Positions 1 through 11,849 of a stretch of DNA of 64,000 nucleotides are shown here, piece by piece. The notes beneath the pieces are model-generated. The model was not told the DNA's origin and made no database searches. It saw nothing but the letters and a program-made list of their open reading frames with translations. This DNA is from Euptelea pleiosperma (taxonomy: Eukaryota > Streptophyta > Magnoliopsida > Ranunculales > Eupteleaceae), in assembly GCA_035048495.1 (NCBI GenBank), contig CM068553.1, positions 23,189,190 to 23,253,189 of the forward strand, in the 5' to 3' direction. The translations under genes were made by a program, and so were the position numbers. Within the stretch, counting starts at the first letter, position 1. Each line of letters opens with the position of its first letter.

Positions 1-2289
1 TTGCATTAAATGAAAGATGTTGACTTCAGCTTTGAGGTTACCGAAAGCAATGGACATGTTTCCGTCCCGGCACCCGATGTGTGCGTTCGCGGTGGCAAGG
101 AATGGACGGCCTAAGATGACCGGAATGCGGTTATCCTGACACGGCTCGGTGTCTAGAATGATAAAGTCCACAGGATAATAAAAGTCAGTGACTTTTACTA
201 GGACATCTTCAATGATTCCTCTTGGAATCTTGATGGACTGATCAGCCAATTTCAGGGTGACATTGGTAGGCTTCATATCTTTCAGTCCTAACTGCTGATA
301 TACCGAGAATGGTATGAGGTTAACGCTAGCCCCTAAATCTAGCAAGGCAGTGCAGCTAAAGTTGTTTCCAATTTCACATTGGACAGTTGGGCTACCTGGA
401 TCCTTGTGTTTGATCACACTATTGCGTTGAATGAACGCGGTAGCTTTTTCGGCCAAGAAGGCAGCTTTGGGTACATGCGTACGCCGCTTAACTGTGCACA
501 AGTCCTTGAGGAATTTGGCATAGGAGGGGATTTGCTTGATAGCAGAAAGGAATGGGATATTGATCTGGACGTCTTTAAAGACGTCTAAGATCTCTGAGAA
601 TTGCTGATCCCGCTTATCTTGGACAAGTCTGTCCGGGAAGGGAGGCTTTACTCGACAAATGGATTTGTCTTTAGCCTTAGATTTCTGCACAGGGATATCT
701 GATGTTGGTGCAGAGGTAGAAGAAGCAGAGGTAGGATTTGGACTAGTTTCCACGGTGCGAGTGATGGGTGCTGGAGATGGCACCGGTGGTGGTTGGACTC
801 CCATGTCCACAGTTTTTCCAGATCGTAGGGTGGTTACAGCTTGCACCTCCCCTTGACACTTCTCATTCGGGCTTTGAGATTGGGATCCGATCTCATATAC
901 TGCCCCTTTGGCATTTCCTTTAGGGTTGGCAATGGGTTGGCTAGGAAAGATCCCCTTAGCTTTCTCAGCTTCCAAGTTACCTAGACGTTGCTCTAGACGA
1001 AGCATGGATTGCTGTTGCTGTTGCTCTAAGCGTTGCATAGATTGTTGTTGCTGAGTAATGAGTTGAGCTAGAAGGTCCTCGATACCGGGTTTGGGGACCG
1101 ACTGTTGGGGAGCAGCTAATGGGAGCTGAGGCACCAATTCGCGACTCGAGCTCATCGGGGCATTATAGTTATAGGCGGAAGAATTAGTTGGGACAATCTG
1201 TTGGTTCTGAAAGTTCTGGGGAACTCTTTGCTGATTCTGAAATGTGCTCTGTTGTCCAGAGTATTGACCCTGTTGGAACTGCTGGTTCTGAGTAGATGGG
1301 TACTGATTCTGCTGATATTGTCCCTGATTGAATTGCCTATTGGGTTGATTGAACCCAGGAGGATACATGCCTTGAGGTTGACGCGGAGGTTGAGCTTGTG
1401 GTTGAGTAGACTGAGGCCTCCAAGAGAAGTTAGGGTGGTTTCTCGTGTCCGGATGATAAGATTGACTATACGAGTTCTGAGTGGGTGGTTTGTATGTGCT
1501 GAAAGCACAAACTTCTTCCTGAAGAGGATTAGACCATCCTTCATTCAAAGGACAATGCTCAGTAGTATGGGAGGGTTGCAGACAGAGGGTGTAGGATTCC
1601 ATAGGGCTCTCGTGTCCCACATGCATGACTGGGGTGGATTGTTGAGTAGGCTTTTGTACAGACACAGCCAGTGCCGAGACTGACTTGCTCAACTCTTGAA
1701 TGACAGATCGAAGCTCAGTATCAGCTGTAGCATCATGTCCCTTGGTTGTCCTTTGGACCGAAGTGGTTCGACTGAACTCTGAGTCAGTCGTCCAATGTTG
1801 AGAGTTTTCTCCTAACTCTCCCAAGAATTTGTATGCATCGGTCGGAGTTTGGTGCAGGAATTTTCCTTGGCACATTGACTCTACCATGGTCCGGGACTCA
1901 TCAGTAAGTCCCTTATAGAAAACATGGACAAGATTGCCCTTGTCGATGCTATGGTGGGGACACTTAGTCAGGTAGTCTTGGAATCTATCCCACGCTTCAA
2001 AAAATTTCTCATCGGACTTCTGTCGAAAGTCCTGGATGAGTTGCTTCATTTGGTTGGTCCGAGTCATGGGGTAGAATTTAGACATGAATTTGCCCACCAA
2101 CTCTTTCCAACTGCTGATTGAATCAGCGGGTAAGGAGTAGAGCCAATCTGAGGCTCGGTCTTTGAGCGAGAATGGAAAAACTCGCAGACGGACATTGTCA
2201 TCATCGAGGTTCTGATTCTTGAAAAGTAGGATGACATGTTGGAATTCCCTAATATGGGAATATGGGTCTTCTCTCTTAGAGTTGATTGA
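1..2289 (-). CDS. Athila-lineage gag-protease polyprotein, partial (element E1)
   Basis: The minus-strand frame is open from a TAA at 2290-2292 to the window edge, about 763 codons, so the pol part lies outside. In order it shows a retrotransposon gag core (about 2270-1800, with RASDWLYSLP near 2131-2159), half a zinc knuckle near 1545-1600 (C-x4-H-x4-C, first Cys of the usual CCHC missing), an Asn/Gln-rich stretch (1190-1500), a Gln-rich heptad-like stretch (960-1080), a conserved linker, and a retropepsin-type aspartic protease (about 1-360) with active-site DLGASVNL near 320-341 and ILGRPFL further on. The motif near 1430 (RNHPNFSW) is typical of Athila gag. The first in-frame ATG (2083-2085) is inside the gag core, so the true N-terminus is missing or supplied by splicing. 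Gag would form the particle and the protease would process it. The absence of stops suggests a fairly young copy. Confidence 0.88.
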
Positions 2290-3272
2290 TTAACGGCCAC
2301 GCCACGCAAGTCGAAGAATATGGATGCGAAAGCAAATAGACAAGCGGCAATGATGCACCCAATATGCTCAGTATCGCACTCAAGGCGAGGATAGAGACTT
2401 ACCTCCCGTGGGCCACGCCACGGGGTCGCCTCCGTGGGTTAGAGAGGGGTATCCTAATGGGCGTGGGCCCGACTCCACCTCTTTGAGCTTTCGCTCCCTA
2501 CCCACACTGGATCGTGTTCCTGCAGAAACAGTTAGATCGCACGGTCGAGGTATTTGGGATTCTATTTGGAAGATCCTTGCCTTTTTAGGGTTCATAGAAC
2601 AAGCACTGGATTTAGGCAAGTTTTTGAATTAATTTCCAAGTTCGAGATGGGTTAAAATTTAGGAATTCCCAGATTGGAAAATACCTAGATTAGAAAGTTT
2701 CCCGAACTATGGAGATCTTCCAAGAAAGATTTGATTGCGAGATCCCTTATAATTTTGGGAAATTTCCCAAAATTGAAATTCTACTAGATTTGGGGTATTA
2801 CCTTTTGCAGACTTGTCCAAATTCGGAAGATTTCTAAAGATAGAAATTCTTCTAAAGAGGAAACTTCTAAAAGGGGAAACCCTAATTTAGCAAAGTTTCA
2901 AGATTTTAGAATCTTTCCAAAAATCGCAAATCCTGGATTGGTGATTTCTAAAAATCTGCAGAATATGAAACCCTAATTTTTTTGAATTTTGAATTTATTA
3001 TTTTTTTGGTATTTTCCACTTAATCTAGGGTTTCTAAAAAACCCTAGAACAAGATCTAGCAGTTATATGGAAAGCAGTAAAATTCCTAAATTATTACAAA
3101 TTGCACTCGGCTTTCCGAGGCATTAAAAATAGTAATTTAAAAACTGCTAAAAATCAACAAAAACAAAAAAATAGAAAGTTTCCCGAAAAGGTCGGGCTGG
3201 CAAAATTGAGCAGCTTTTCGCTTCAGCAACTTTCCAATTCCGTCTTTACGTCCTTTTTCGCACTCCCGAACA
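2290..3272 (-). other. 5' leader of Athila element E1
   Basis: This lies between the primer-binding site and gag and has no convincing coding sequence. The left part (2290-2640) is closely matched at 39665-40010 in element E2 and partly at 42830-42905 in E3. A consensus 5' splice site (GGAG then GTAAGTC, GT at 2401-2402, minus strand) is conserved in E1 and E2, and the E1/E2 match stops near a possible acceptor (CTCTAAG near 2280). That suggests a spliced leader, as an inference. The rest is AT-rich, with repeated purine and GATTT-type words. Confidence 0.6.
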
Positions 3273-3292
3273 CCCGAGCGGCAGCGGCGCCA
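3273..3292 (-). other. Primer-binding site of E1
   Basis: Minus-strand TGGCGCCGCTGCCGCTCGGG sits 2 bp from the LTR end. TGGCGCCG-type primer-binding sites are standard in Athila and related Ty3/gypsy elements. Its position to the left of the LTR fixes the orientation: 3295-5744 is the 5' LTR of a minus-strand element. Confidence 0.88.
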
Positions 3293-3294
3293 TT

Positions 3295-5744
3295 TGAAAG
3301 TAGGGTTTTTCCGCGTCGTTGGTTACGGAAACCCTAGAATCAACAAGATTTGTAATTTGTATCCGATTATCCTGCAAAATTGACAGATTTGTATAGGGAT
3401 TTCGTGTCGGATGTCGATCCGCACTCGGGATTAGTCGGATTAGCGCGAATAAGAATCATAAAATGACGGAGCATGCTAAAGAACTCGATGGAAGGATGAG
3501 AGGGGTGGATCGAAGTTTAAAACATGATTTTTTTATTTTAATTTCAGAGATCGATTATTAATAAAAGAGCTTAATAAACAAATAAAGTCAAAATTGTTAT
3601 TCATAAAAAAATTATCACGAACAAGCACTCATAAGAAAACTTATTTTATTGAATCCAAATAAACCGTTTACATTCACAAAAAAAAATAATTAAAACAAAC
3701 CTAAAAAGCATGAAACATAGAGAGAGAAAACTAGAGAGAGAGAGAGTCTATAGAGGAGAGAGAGAAAGTGAGAGAAAGGTCTAGAGAGAGAAAAACTCAT
3801 GAACACTTACCTAAAGTGATTAGGATCGGCCAAAGGAGAGAGCGGCTGGACGGTGGTGATGGTGCGCACAGCGGCAAGGTGGAAGAACACCGCTCTTTTC
3901 ACAGGGCTGACGGGCTGGAGAGGGAGATGAATGAGGCTATGAAGCTGAAGGTGATGGAGGAGCACGGTTATGCTTTTGGTGAATGGAGGTACCCTTCCTT
4001 CCTCCTTTTTTTATATTTCTTCTTATCTTCTTCTCTTTTTTTTTTTTTTTTTTTTTTTGTTTATTTTTGGGAGAGAATTTGGAGGAAGAGGCAGAGACGA
4101 CTTGGGTTTTTGTCAGGGGCGAACAAGTGTTGGGAGGATCACTGGTGACTGAAGTGGAGAACCAGCTCCATGCAGCCGGTTTCAATGGTGGAGAAGGAGA
4201 GAACCAATGGCAGAAACGGGAAGAGGAACAGCAAGGAGGCGGCAGCAAAGAGTGGAGGACGACCCTCCCTTATTTCTCCTTTTCTTCTCCTTGTTTTTTT
4301 TGTTTTTGTTTTTCTGGTTTTTTTTTAGGGTGAGGACGGTGAAGAGAGGATGAAGAATGGGCCAAAGGAGAGGTGACGGTTTTTTTTGGGGAGTTGCTGA
4401 TGATGGAAACGACTATAGAAGGCAAGGGTTTGGATAGGAACGTGGTTGAATGGAGAGGGGTGATGGCTGGGTTTTGAAACTCAAGAACGTGGGAGAGAGA
4501 GAGTGAGAACGGCTTGGTTTTAGTTTTTATACCTCTCCCCATCTTTCCCAAGCCATTCTCTCTAATATGATCAAATCTAATGGCCCAAAACACTCTTCTC
4601 TCTTTCCTTTCTTTTTTCTCTAATGCTTTCCAATCCCTCCAACCCTATTGGCATTCCAAAAAGATTTTCCTTCTATATTGAAAACAACACATGCCCTTTC
4701 TAGTTTAAAACCTATGTTCGTATTAGTTATGCTTTCTAAAAAATCAAGGTTTTCTAAAAGGCATTCATAATCTTTTCTTTCCAATTTTCTCTTACCATAA
4801 AAGAACAATTTAACCAAAAGATATTTTCCATTTTCAAAAGAAGATGTTTGAGAAATCATTTTCCCTATTGCCATCTATAGAGCCGCAATCTTGTTGGCCA
4901 TTGGATGAGAAGGAGATCATGTGGCAATTGTCGAATGATGAGGAATGGATGGTGATGATTGGCTGAGGTAAGTCATGGGATGGGGTGACGGTGAGGGAGG
5001 AGAAGATCGGATGGTTAGGAGAATCTAATGGATATGAATGGAGATGATGGAGATCTAGTGGCGATCGGATGGTGAGCGGATGATTGGGCAGATAATCTGA
5101 ATTATCCGACGGTCGGATAGATGATCGTATGGCTCAGATGATGATGATGAGGGCACGTGGTGAGCGAAGGATGACCATAAGATGTGGAACTCAGGGTTTT
5201 AGAGAGAGGAGAGAGAAAATATTATAAAAAATAAAGGAGAAATGCTAATAGAGGGTCTTGAACCCTGGTCTTTGACTTGGTCTTCTGCATGCTTTACCAA
5301 CTGAGTGAGTCCTCATCTTATGTTAGTTGATAAGCTTTAATGTCCTTAGTCTCTTCTTTTCTCTTGATTTTCTCTCAGGCTTTTTCGATTCTCTGGCTCT
5401 TCCTGTCTTCAGCCTACTTCTTCTTGTCTAAGTCCATTGGCTCTTTATGCTTTGATCAAAGGCTCTGGCAGTCAGTTGTGGGCCCATAATCCTTAAAATT
5501 CTCCAATCGGGTTTCCTGCGATAAAAGAAGCGCGTAATGAGACTTAATCAGAACGGCTTTATATCTAAACTTCCGAAAATGTGTTTAATGCATGCAAATA
5601 TACCATTTCGTTCAGAAAAGTGTGTTCTACGCAACAGAAGAGACTCTTACATAGAAAAGTAGGTAAATAGAGTATTTTACGTAGGAGAATGCAATAACGC
5701 TAAAAGGATAATTGCTTAAAATAAGCACTTTTGAGCGAATATCA
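3295..5744 (-). repeat. 5' LTR of Athila element E1 (2450 bp)
   Basis: On the plus strand it runs from TGAAAGTAGGG to GAGCGAATATCA, so in element orientation it begins TGATATTCGCTC and ends CTACTTTCA, a proper TG...CA LTR. It carries the family marks: the conserved U3 start (5440-5744), a tRNA-like module (5243-5312), purine/pyrimidine-rich low-complexity DNA including GA runs and a poly-T (4036-4058), the block with GTGTCGGATGTCGATCCGCA near 3405, and the telo-box hairpin at the end (3302-3336). Open frames inside it (for example 3768-4333) are low-complexity and are not genes. Confidence 0.9.
5243..5312 (-). other. tRNA-like module in Athila LTR (copy 1)
   Basis: The minus strand reads CTCAGTTGGTAAAGC (A-box/D-arm-like, 5291-5306) and, about 25 bp on, GGTTCAAGACC (B-box-like, 5254-5264) inside AGGG/CCCT that could form a T-arm with loop TTCAAGA. 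This is the copy closest to a real tRNA. No full acceptor stem is visible, so it is not called a tRNA gene. Confidence 0.5.
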
Positions 5745-5796
5745 GTGTTGAAGTTAGGGTTTCCGTGACCAACGACGCGAAAGAATCATAGTTTCA
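5745..5796 (+). repeat. Remnant of an Athila LTR 3' end, plus orientation
   Basis: The sequence GTGTTGAAGTTAGGGTTTCC to GTTTCA matches the last ~50 bp of plus-oriented family LTRs such as 33472-33522. The rest of that LTR is absent. It lies between E1's 5' LTR and the copia LTR. Confidence 0.7.
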
Positions 5797-7460
5797 ACAA
5801 CCGGTCCATTTTCTTTAATCCAATATACCTAGAAGGGGGGGTTGATTTGGTATTTAAAATTAATTATACCTACACAGTTTTACTGGTCTATGGTAGGAGA
5901 ACAAAATCGTATGCCTTAGTTGTTTTGATAAAAGATTATCACAACCGACTCAAATCGAATATACCTTCGTGGTATATTTTCTTTTCGTCATTTGGTCTAA
6001 TCAAGATAGATAACAGAATACAAACAAACAATCACACAAGACGAGATTTTTACGTGGAAACCTTAGCCAAAGAAAAATCACGGGACCATGTCCAGACAGA
6101 AAGTATCACTAACTGAAAAGTTAAACAAAACAAATGTTACCTATGCAGCACCGTTGCAAATACAGCTTCCAACCTTAGTCAATGTCTACTGCCGATGCGT
6201 CCACATCCTCTGAATCAACGCTACGAATCCACGCACCTTTCCAGCCAAGAAGCCTTGTCCGCTTGTTCAGTTTGGTACACCCCAAACCTACCGTCGATCG
6301 GTTGCTCCGATCTTAATTCTCAACGCTCCCACCTTTGTCGAAGATGAAGGATTCAGTACACCCTGAACCCTAGGTTGCTCAAAGGTATTGAGTCACACTG
6401 ATACACTCAGGCTACTAGGTCGAATATCTAAGTGGAAGACCTAAGCTGAGGAATGGATCAAGCACTTTGCTTTAATAAAAAAGAGGAACAAGCTCACAAA
6501 ATGTGATTGAGAAACAAGCTTATTGCTCTTCGAATGGACACTCTAATAAATAAACCTTTTCTTTTCTCTCTTGAAGTATTGAGTCACTCTATGTGTCTAG
6601 AGAAGGTATAGAAGGGTTGTATTTATAGAATTCATGACCCTGAGTCGTGTAGGACGTGGGACAGTGGAACCAAGAATGTCAGATCTGAGAAAGACTGAGA
6701 TCGGGCTAAGTCTAATGGATCGTACTCTGGGTCCAATCGATTGGGCTATGTCCAATTGATTGGGTATTAGTGTCCAATCGATTGGCTTCAATAAAGTTTC
6801 TATTCCGTAGGCTCCAATCGATTTTACAGAGGTCTCCAATCAATTGGGCTCAAATAGGTTTCTGTCCCGAAGGCTCCAATCGATTTTACAGAGGTCTCCA
6901 ACCGATTGGGCTATGATCATGTTCTATCTCACAGGCTCTAATTGATTTTACAGATGTGTTCAATCGATTGGGCTTTGATCATGTTCTGCCTCGTAGCCTC
7001 CAATCGATTTTACAGAGGTCTCCAATCGATTAGGCATTTATCATGCTCTACCTCATAGCTTCCAATCAATTTCACAAAGTCCTTCAATCGATTGGACAAG
7101 TTCCAATCGATCGGACTCTCCCATTAGTCAAAATATTTGACTAAGACTCGGGTCTGTCCTATGACTAGGTTTGACCATTATATTTTATTCATTTTAAACC
7201 TATTCCTAGTGCCACTAAGTCACTTACCTTCCTAAGCGAGCGTACACAATCTATAACCGACAAATGGGCAGTTACTCAGATGACTCCTGTCGTCAATCGT
7301 CTGATTCTTGTTGTCTCTGTCTTCTAGTCTTCACGTAGTTGGCGAAGTTTGCGTACCACGACATCTTCACACTACACTGGTGCTCGTAGGAACGGTTACA
7401 AGAATGTTTTTATGTCAAACGAAATCTTTGCCAAATTGAATATGAAAATATTCCTTAGAA
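5797..7460 (-). repeat. 3' LTR of SIRE-like Ty1/copia element
   Basis: The sequence starting ACAACCGGTCC, with TTTAATCCAATATACCTAGA following, recurs at 53824 and 54837, where a copia primer-binding site adjoins. The polypurine tract to its right (7461-7474) shows this is the 3' LTR of a minus-strand element. The first few bases at its left end have been replaced by the Athila remnant. The internal CCAATCGATT array and a TATAAATA-like box (near 6620, minus) belong to it. The right end is placed at the polypurine tract because the expected TG has mutated. Confidence 0.75.
6715..7112. repeat. Minisatellite of CCAATCGATT units in copia LTR
   Basis: At least ten imperfect occurrences of CCAATCGATT(GGGC or TTAC) are arranged in a higher-order unit of about 65-75 bp. 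Each unit joins CCAATCGATTTTACAGAGG with a CAATCGATTGGGC-type word and a ...CATGTTCT...CTC stretch. ATCGAT is palindromic. The related LTRs at 53817 and 54830 are cut off at this array. Confidence 0.8.
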
Positions 7461-7474
7461 TCTCCTCCTTTGGC
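7461..7474 (-). other. Polypurine tract of copia element
   Basis: The minus strand reads GCCAAAGGAGGAGA, the usual plus-strand priming tract of SIRE-type copia elements, directly before the 3' LTR. Confidence 0.7.
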
Positions 7475-8065
7475 AATTCCATGACAAAAAAATATTTAAT
7501 CATATAGAAGGTAAGTAAAAATTAATTACAATCCCACCCTCTTATATGATTCACTCACTATCTCACACTCTCTCGGAGACAATCGAACAGATAATGGAAT
7601 AGCTTTTGATCTGTTCCTTGCACAATCTACCAACAATACATACCATGTAATATCATCAGCAATCAATAAATCATTAAAATGCAATGAGTTAAATATGCAT
7701 ATCGCAAGTAGAGAAATTGGAAAAATAATGCAAACAATTTTTCTCCCCCTATCTCATGCAACTACTCAATTTTACCTCTATGATTTTCTCTCCCCCTTTT
7801 TTTTGTCACAGATTGACAAAAGTACAGAAATATAAGTAGATAATGCAATGGATATTATCATAAAAAATAAGTGCATAGATATATATCAAGCCAAAATACA
7901 AACTAGTTTATACTCTGTAACAGATACACAAATACCAAAACAACCAGAGTATAACCATACAATAATTGAGTTTATCTGTGTACAATAATATCTCAAAATA
8001 GAAAACACCAGATAAGTCTCAAGAAGTCTTTCTCTACGAGAGTAGGCCGATGGGCCAGTACCGTC
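7475..8065 (-). other. Copia element 3' untranslated region
   Basis: AT-rich DNA between the 3' extra ORF and the polypurine tract, with short CT-rich and A-rich runs. I see no coding sequence in it. Confidence 0.6.
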
Positions 8066-9240
8066 CTACTGATCCAGACCATGAAATGGTGGATGCTGTC
8101 CAAAACCCATCATGGTGAATTGGTACTCCATATAGTGCTGCATATCCGTAAGAGTGCCAGTCATCCGATCGAAATCAGCATCCTGACCCTCTTCTAGACG
8201 GCGAAAACTCTGAGTTATCCGCTCCTCATGAGATGTAAGCCACTGATCAAAACCAGTCATCTGATGGTGGAGAGACTCTAGAGTGTATGGTGCAGGCATC
8301 TCAGGGGGCTGCACAAAAGATGGATGAGGCTCTAGAGGATGCATCTCAGTATCTGTCTGCTGGGTGCCTAGCTCAGAATCTTCTCCCAAGTCATCATCAA
8401 AAAGATCCTCGAAGTTTGAAAGAACCTCTGTCCCTCTCCAAACCTGAGACATGCTCTTCCTGATAGTGGAAGGTCCAATGGGCCCCATGGGAGAGCAAAC
8501 CTCCTCTGAAGATAGAATTGGAACATCCAGGTGTAGAAGGATAGAGCTCACCAGTAGAGGAAATGGAAGACACTGATGATTAGCCAATTGGCTACCCGCT
8601 CTAACCATGGCTCTAAACATGAACCTAGGGAGATCAATAACAAACCCAGTACCCAGATGATACAGAAGCTGTAGATGATCAATGTTCACCTATGCCCCAT
8701 GCCCAGTTGGATCAATGTTGTACCCACAGATGAGGTGCAACAACAGATACTCAGGTAGAAGAGATGTAAGTGGAATATAAGTACTCCAATCAAATAACTG
8801 ACCAGTGAGAGTCTCAGTCAAAGTGGCTCTATCAGTTGTTAGTACAAGAGTCCTGGGAAGGTACTCATATGGAGTAGAGGAATGGGGTATGTCCAACAAG
8901 GTAGAAATCAGATCAGGGGTAATGGTCAGGTGAGCTCTAGAGAGATAAGTCTGAAATGATAACTCACTCTGGACATCACACTGAATGGAATGCATGTTGG
9001 CATAAAATAGTTTAACCAAGACAGGGTAACATGAGATGTTCAGACGAGTAGTAGGAATCCACTCACAAGATAAGAAAATAGAATAAACAGCAGAACGTAT
9101 GATAGTGCCAAATTCAACTACTCTCTCAGTAGTGAATTTGCTAACAGTGAAATGCTCAAAACGATCCCTGGCTGAACTGGAAAGAAATGGGGAAATAGGA
9201 GCACTCACCGAAGGAATCTCTGTATGTCCAGAATGACCTC
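8066..9240 (-). pseudogene. Extra 3' ORF of copia element (plant transposon-protein-like), one stop
   Basis: Two minus-strand frames (9208-8690 and 8689-8066) are one ORF broken only by a TAG near 8690. It reads about 380 residues and is open upstream to about 9240. The N-terminal half contains LVKLFYANMHS and a TITPDLISTLLDIPH segment, resembling the putative plant transposon protein domain found as an extra ORF in plant retroelements. The second half is acidic, then has a short helical tail (SHEERITQSFRRLEEGQ). Its place between pol and the 3' LTR is where SIRE/Maximus copia elements carry an additional ORF, sometimes called envelope-like. No signal peptide or convincing membrane anchor is visible, so an envelope role is not supported here. 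Confidence 0.6.
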
Positions 9241-10511
9241 GGATAAAAAAAAAATATTTTTTTTAAACAAATAGGCTCATTCTCCAAGACCCCCAATTAA
9301 ATCTTTTCAAACCAAATATCATTTTTAAATGGCTCAAGAACAGATAATAAACCAAGATAATATTCAGACAAATGTTAGAATTTAATTCATGAATCAATCT
9401 TGATAAGCACTAAACACTGAGTCTATTTAAGAAAAATAACTAACACATTAGTTTAATCTTTTGCTTCATTAGAAATATCAACTCTTTTAGACATTAGCGC
9501 AAGTCACAAATCACTAGTAATCAAAGATTCAAATATCAACAGTAATATCATCAAGTGTAAGTGATCCGATTTTGTCTGTAGTACCGGATAGATTTCAGTA
9601 ATAATTTCACATAAAAATCAAAATCTGGAGGTATCCTGTATCCGATCATAAAATCCTCATTAGAGTTATTAAGGGTTCTCACATACACTTATGTATATGA
9701 GTATTTGTTGATGGATAAGAATTTTTCTAGCAAATTGGCTATCTTTTACACCCTTTTTATTCACTTTGAATATAGGTAGCTTTCACTCTCCATGTAGGTA
9801 GCCATTTTCTACAGCAATAAGAATCAGATTTCAATTTCAACCAGGGCCATACAGATGGCTTTCACTCTAATTTTTGGAGGTAGCTATTTTCTTAGAACAA
9901 TAACTCACATTGGGAGGCCAACAGTCGATTATAGTGCAGTTTCGAAATCAACCGAAGGCAGGAACACTACTAATTGGAAGTTATAGTCAGTAGAGGTTTA
10001 TTCCTAATTCCAATAATACAAGATCTCATACCTCTATCAAATCCATTCCCACAGTAATAATCAGTGTGCATGTGAATAGTATGAGATATATTATTTCAAT
10101 AATCCACTAATGTACACTAGTAAAATTGACCAATCATAATAATTAAAAGATATAATACTGAGATTAGCAAAATTTTATTAACAGAGTTAAGGTCTTGTTC
10201 TTTGAATGTTTTCAAAAATTACTGCTCATCAAAATTGTATATTTTTAAATAATAATTTTAACATTCTTCTGAACAATTGATCTTTTGACTTTCTGAAAAT
10301 TTTTTAATTTTTTTTCTTCAAAACAAAGCAAAATAAAAAAAAAATAAAACAAAATAAAAAAATCCCTCTATAGATAAAAAGAATGGAAAGCACGAAGGGA
10401 TAGTGTGCACATTGCTCAAAGATAGGACAGTTTCGAACAGTTCTCCTTCAGAGAATCTTGTCTAACCCACACAAATGTGATTTTAGTGGATAGACTAATT
10501 CTCTTAGGATC
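9241..10511 (-). other. Non-coding copia-internal DNA, pol missing
   Basis: AT-rich DNA with stops in all frames. Degenerate short repeats of GGTAGC(T/C)...TTTTCT occur at 9765-9905. None of the protease, integrase, reverse transcriptase or RNase H motifs of copia are recognisable, although gag resumes on the far side of the CACTA element. Pol was therefore probably lost from this copy. Confidence 0.5.
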
Positions 10512-10529
10512 CACTACTACAAAAATCAA

Positions 10530-11140
10530 GAAAGATCCCGATTAAAAACCAGGATAAAAAGTCATTTATATCAATTTTTTGTTTCGCACAAATTCGATGT
10601 CTTTGCCACCGATATCTTTTCTAATGCCTTTGATCTCGATTTTTTTGGAACCGAGCTCTTTAGGTTCTTAAAAACTGAGCTTTTTTGCCACTATAGATCT
10701 CGGTTCCTCGCAAAACTGAGATCACTTGATACTTTAGTTCTCGGTTATCTAACAAACCGAGATCTATACAAACTTTTGTTATCAGTTTTAATTAAAAATA
10801 GAGATCTCTTGTTGCTTTAGTTCTCGGTTACCCAAAAAAACTGAGATCTCTTGTTGCTTTAGTTCTCGGTTACCCAAAAAAACTGAGATCTGTAGTAACT
10901 TTTGTTATCGGTTTAGTTAAAAACGGAGATATCTAGATAATTTAATTATCAGTTATCCATAAGAAAGAGATCTATAGTAACTTTTGTTATCAGTTTTATA
11001 TAAAATTGAGATCTCTTAGTACTTAAGTTCTCAGTTTTTCATAGGACTGAGGTCTATAGTAACTTTTGATATCGGTTTGTGTAAAAAATCGAGATCTATT
11101 GATACTTTAGTTCTCAGTTTGCCATAAAATTGAGATCCAG
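10530..11140. repeat. Left subterminal repeat block of the CACTA element
   Basis: Around a dozen copies of GATCTCGGTT or its inverse AACTGAGATC are spaced by words such as TAGTAACTTTTGTTATCGG. Many neighbouring pairs are inverted and could form small hairpins. Such arrays are normal transposase-binding zones in CACTA elements. Confidence 0.75.
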
Positions 11141-11559
11141 AAACAACGCACTCAGTGTGTTGTTTTCTGTAATAATTTTTTTTTAAATTTAGTTCTGCAT
11201 CATTGCTCTTCATTGGGCAAAAACCTGGAATAAGAACACTAATATAATAACCCACAAAGAACCAAATCCAATAAATAAAGCCAAGAGAATCATAATTTTA
11301 ATATTTTGATAAAATTAAACTTTTTTATCATTACTAGATAATTTGTTGGTCACAAGATAATGACACAAATCCGATTCGACAATAGTCAAAGAATACATCT
11401 CAGCTCAAGTGAATACAAAAGTGTCAACAAGAAAAATAATCTAGCAAAACTGCAACGTCTCCACTACCAATGAAATAAATGTGGAAACACCATCTCCTTA
11501 ATTTGCTTAGTTCTACTAGCATCTCAGATATCACACCATTAAAACTCTCTTCAGTATTA

Positions 11560-11849
11560 GTAGAAAGATCAAACAGGCGAGGTCTAGAAGTTTTGGCTGG
11601 ATTCGAGGACGACCTTCTTCTTCTTCTTTAGGGTCATGTTTTACTGGAGAAGAAAGTCAATTGTCAACTATCTAGCATGTTTGAAGATAAAAGCAAGCAT
11701 GATATCAGAAGGTTAAAATTTAAAAAGAAAATAGGATCTCTCTCAAAATCCAAAGTGCTCACCTATTACTCTCTAGGCTAGCCTTGGGGAGATCGTTGTT
11801 TCTATGAAACAATCCCATCACAGTCACATGGCTTCCCTCTTTTACATAC
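11560..11849 (-). pseudogene. Captured two-exon gene fragment inside the CACTA element
   Basis: An 87-nt exon (11763-11849) has a good acceptor (CTTTTCCAG upstream) and donor (AG then GTGAGC). It encodes YVKEGSHVTVMGLFHRNND and a short tail. This resembles the YVKEGS-VSVMG-RNDN region of the plant membrane-protein family typified by Arabidopsis At1g16860. A 119-bp GT-AG intron (11644-11762) leads to a second exon starting at 11643. The natural phase reaches TGA soon; another frame stays open for about 60 codons (RRRRSSSNPAKTSRPRLFDL onward). Retained introns mean DNA-level capture, not retroposition. The family match rests on about 17 residues. Confidence 0.45.

Noticed and set aside
1152..1683. 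Overlapping frames on both strands
   Set aside because: Shadows of the Athila gag frame, which has the recognisable protein sequence.
2380..2619. Conserved small protein in the Athila leader
   Set aside because: The E2 counterpart has an indel that shifts the frame, so DNA and not protein is conserved.
3295..3340. Interstitial telomere sequence
   Set aside because: Only single AAACCCTA words arranged as an inverted pair, with no tandem TTTAGGG array.
3768..4593. Several frames on both strands
   Set aside because: Purine-rich low-complexity LTR DNA; frames are not kept in other LTR copies.
5243..5312. A functional tRNA gene
   Set aside because: A- and B-box-like words are present, but no 7-bp acceptor stem or anticodon arm can be paired, and the piece is a fixed part of an LTR.
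9241..10511. Remnant of copia pol
   Set aside because: Searched by eye on the minus strand for integrase, RT and RNase H motifs; none seen.
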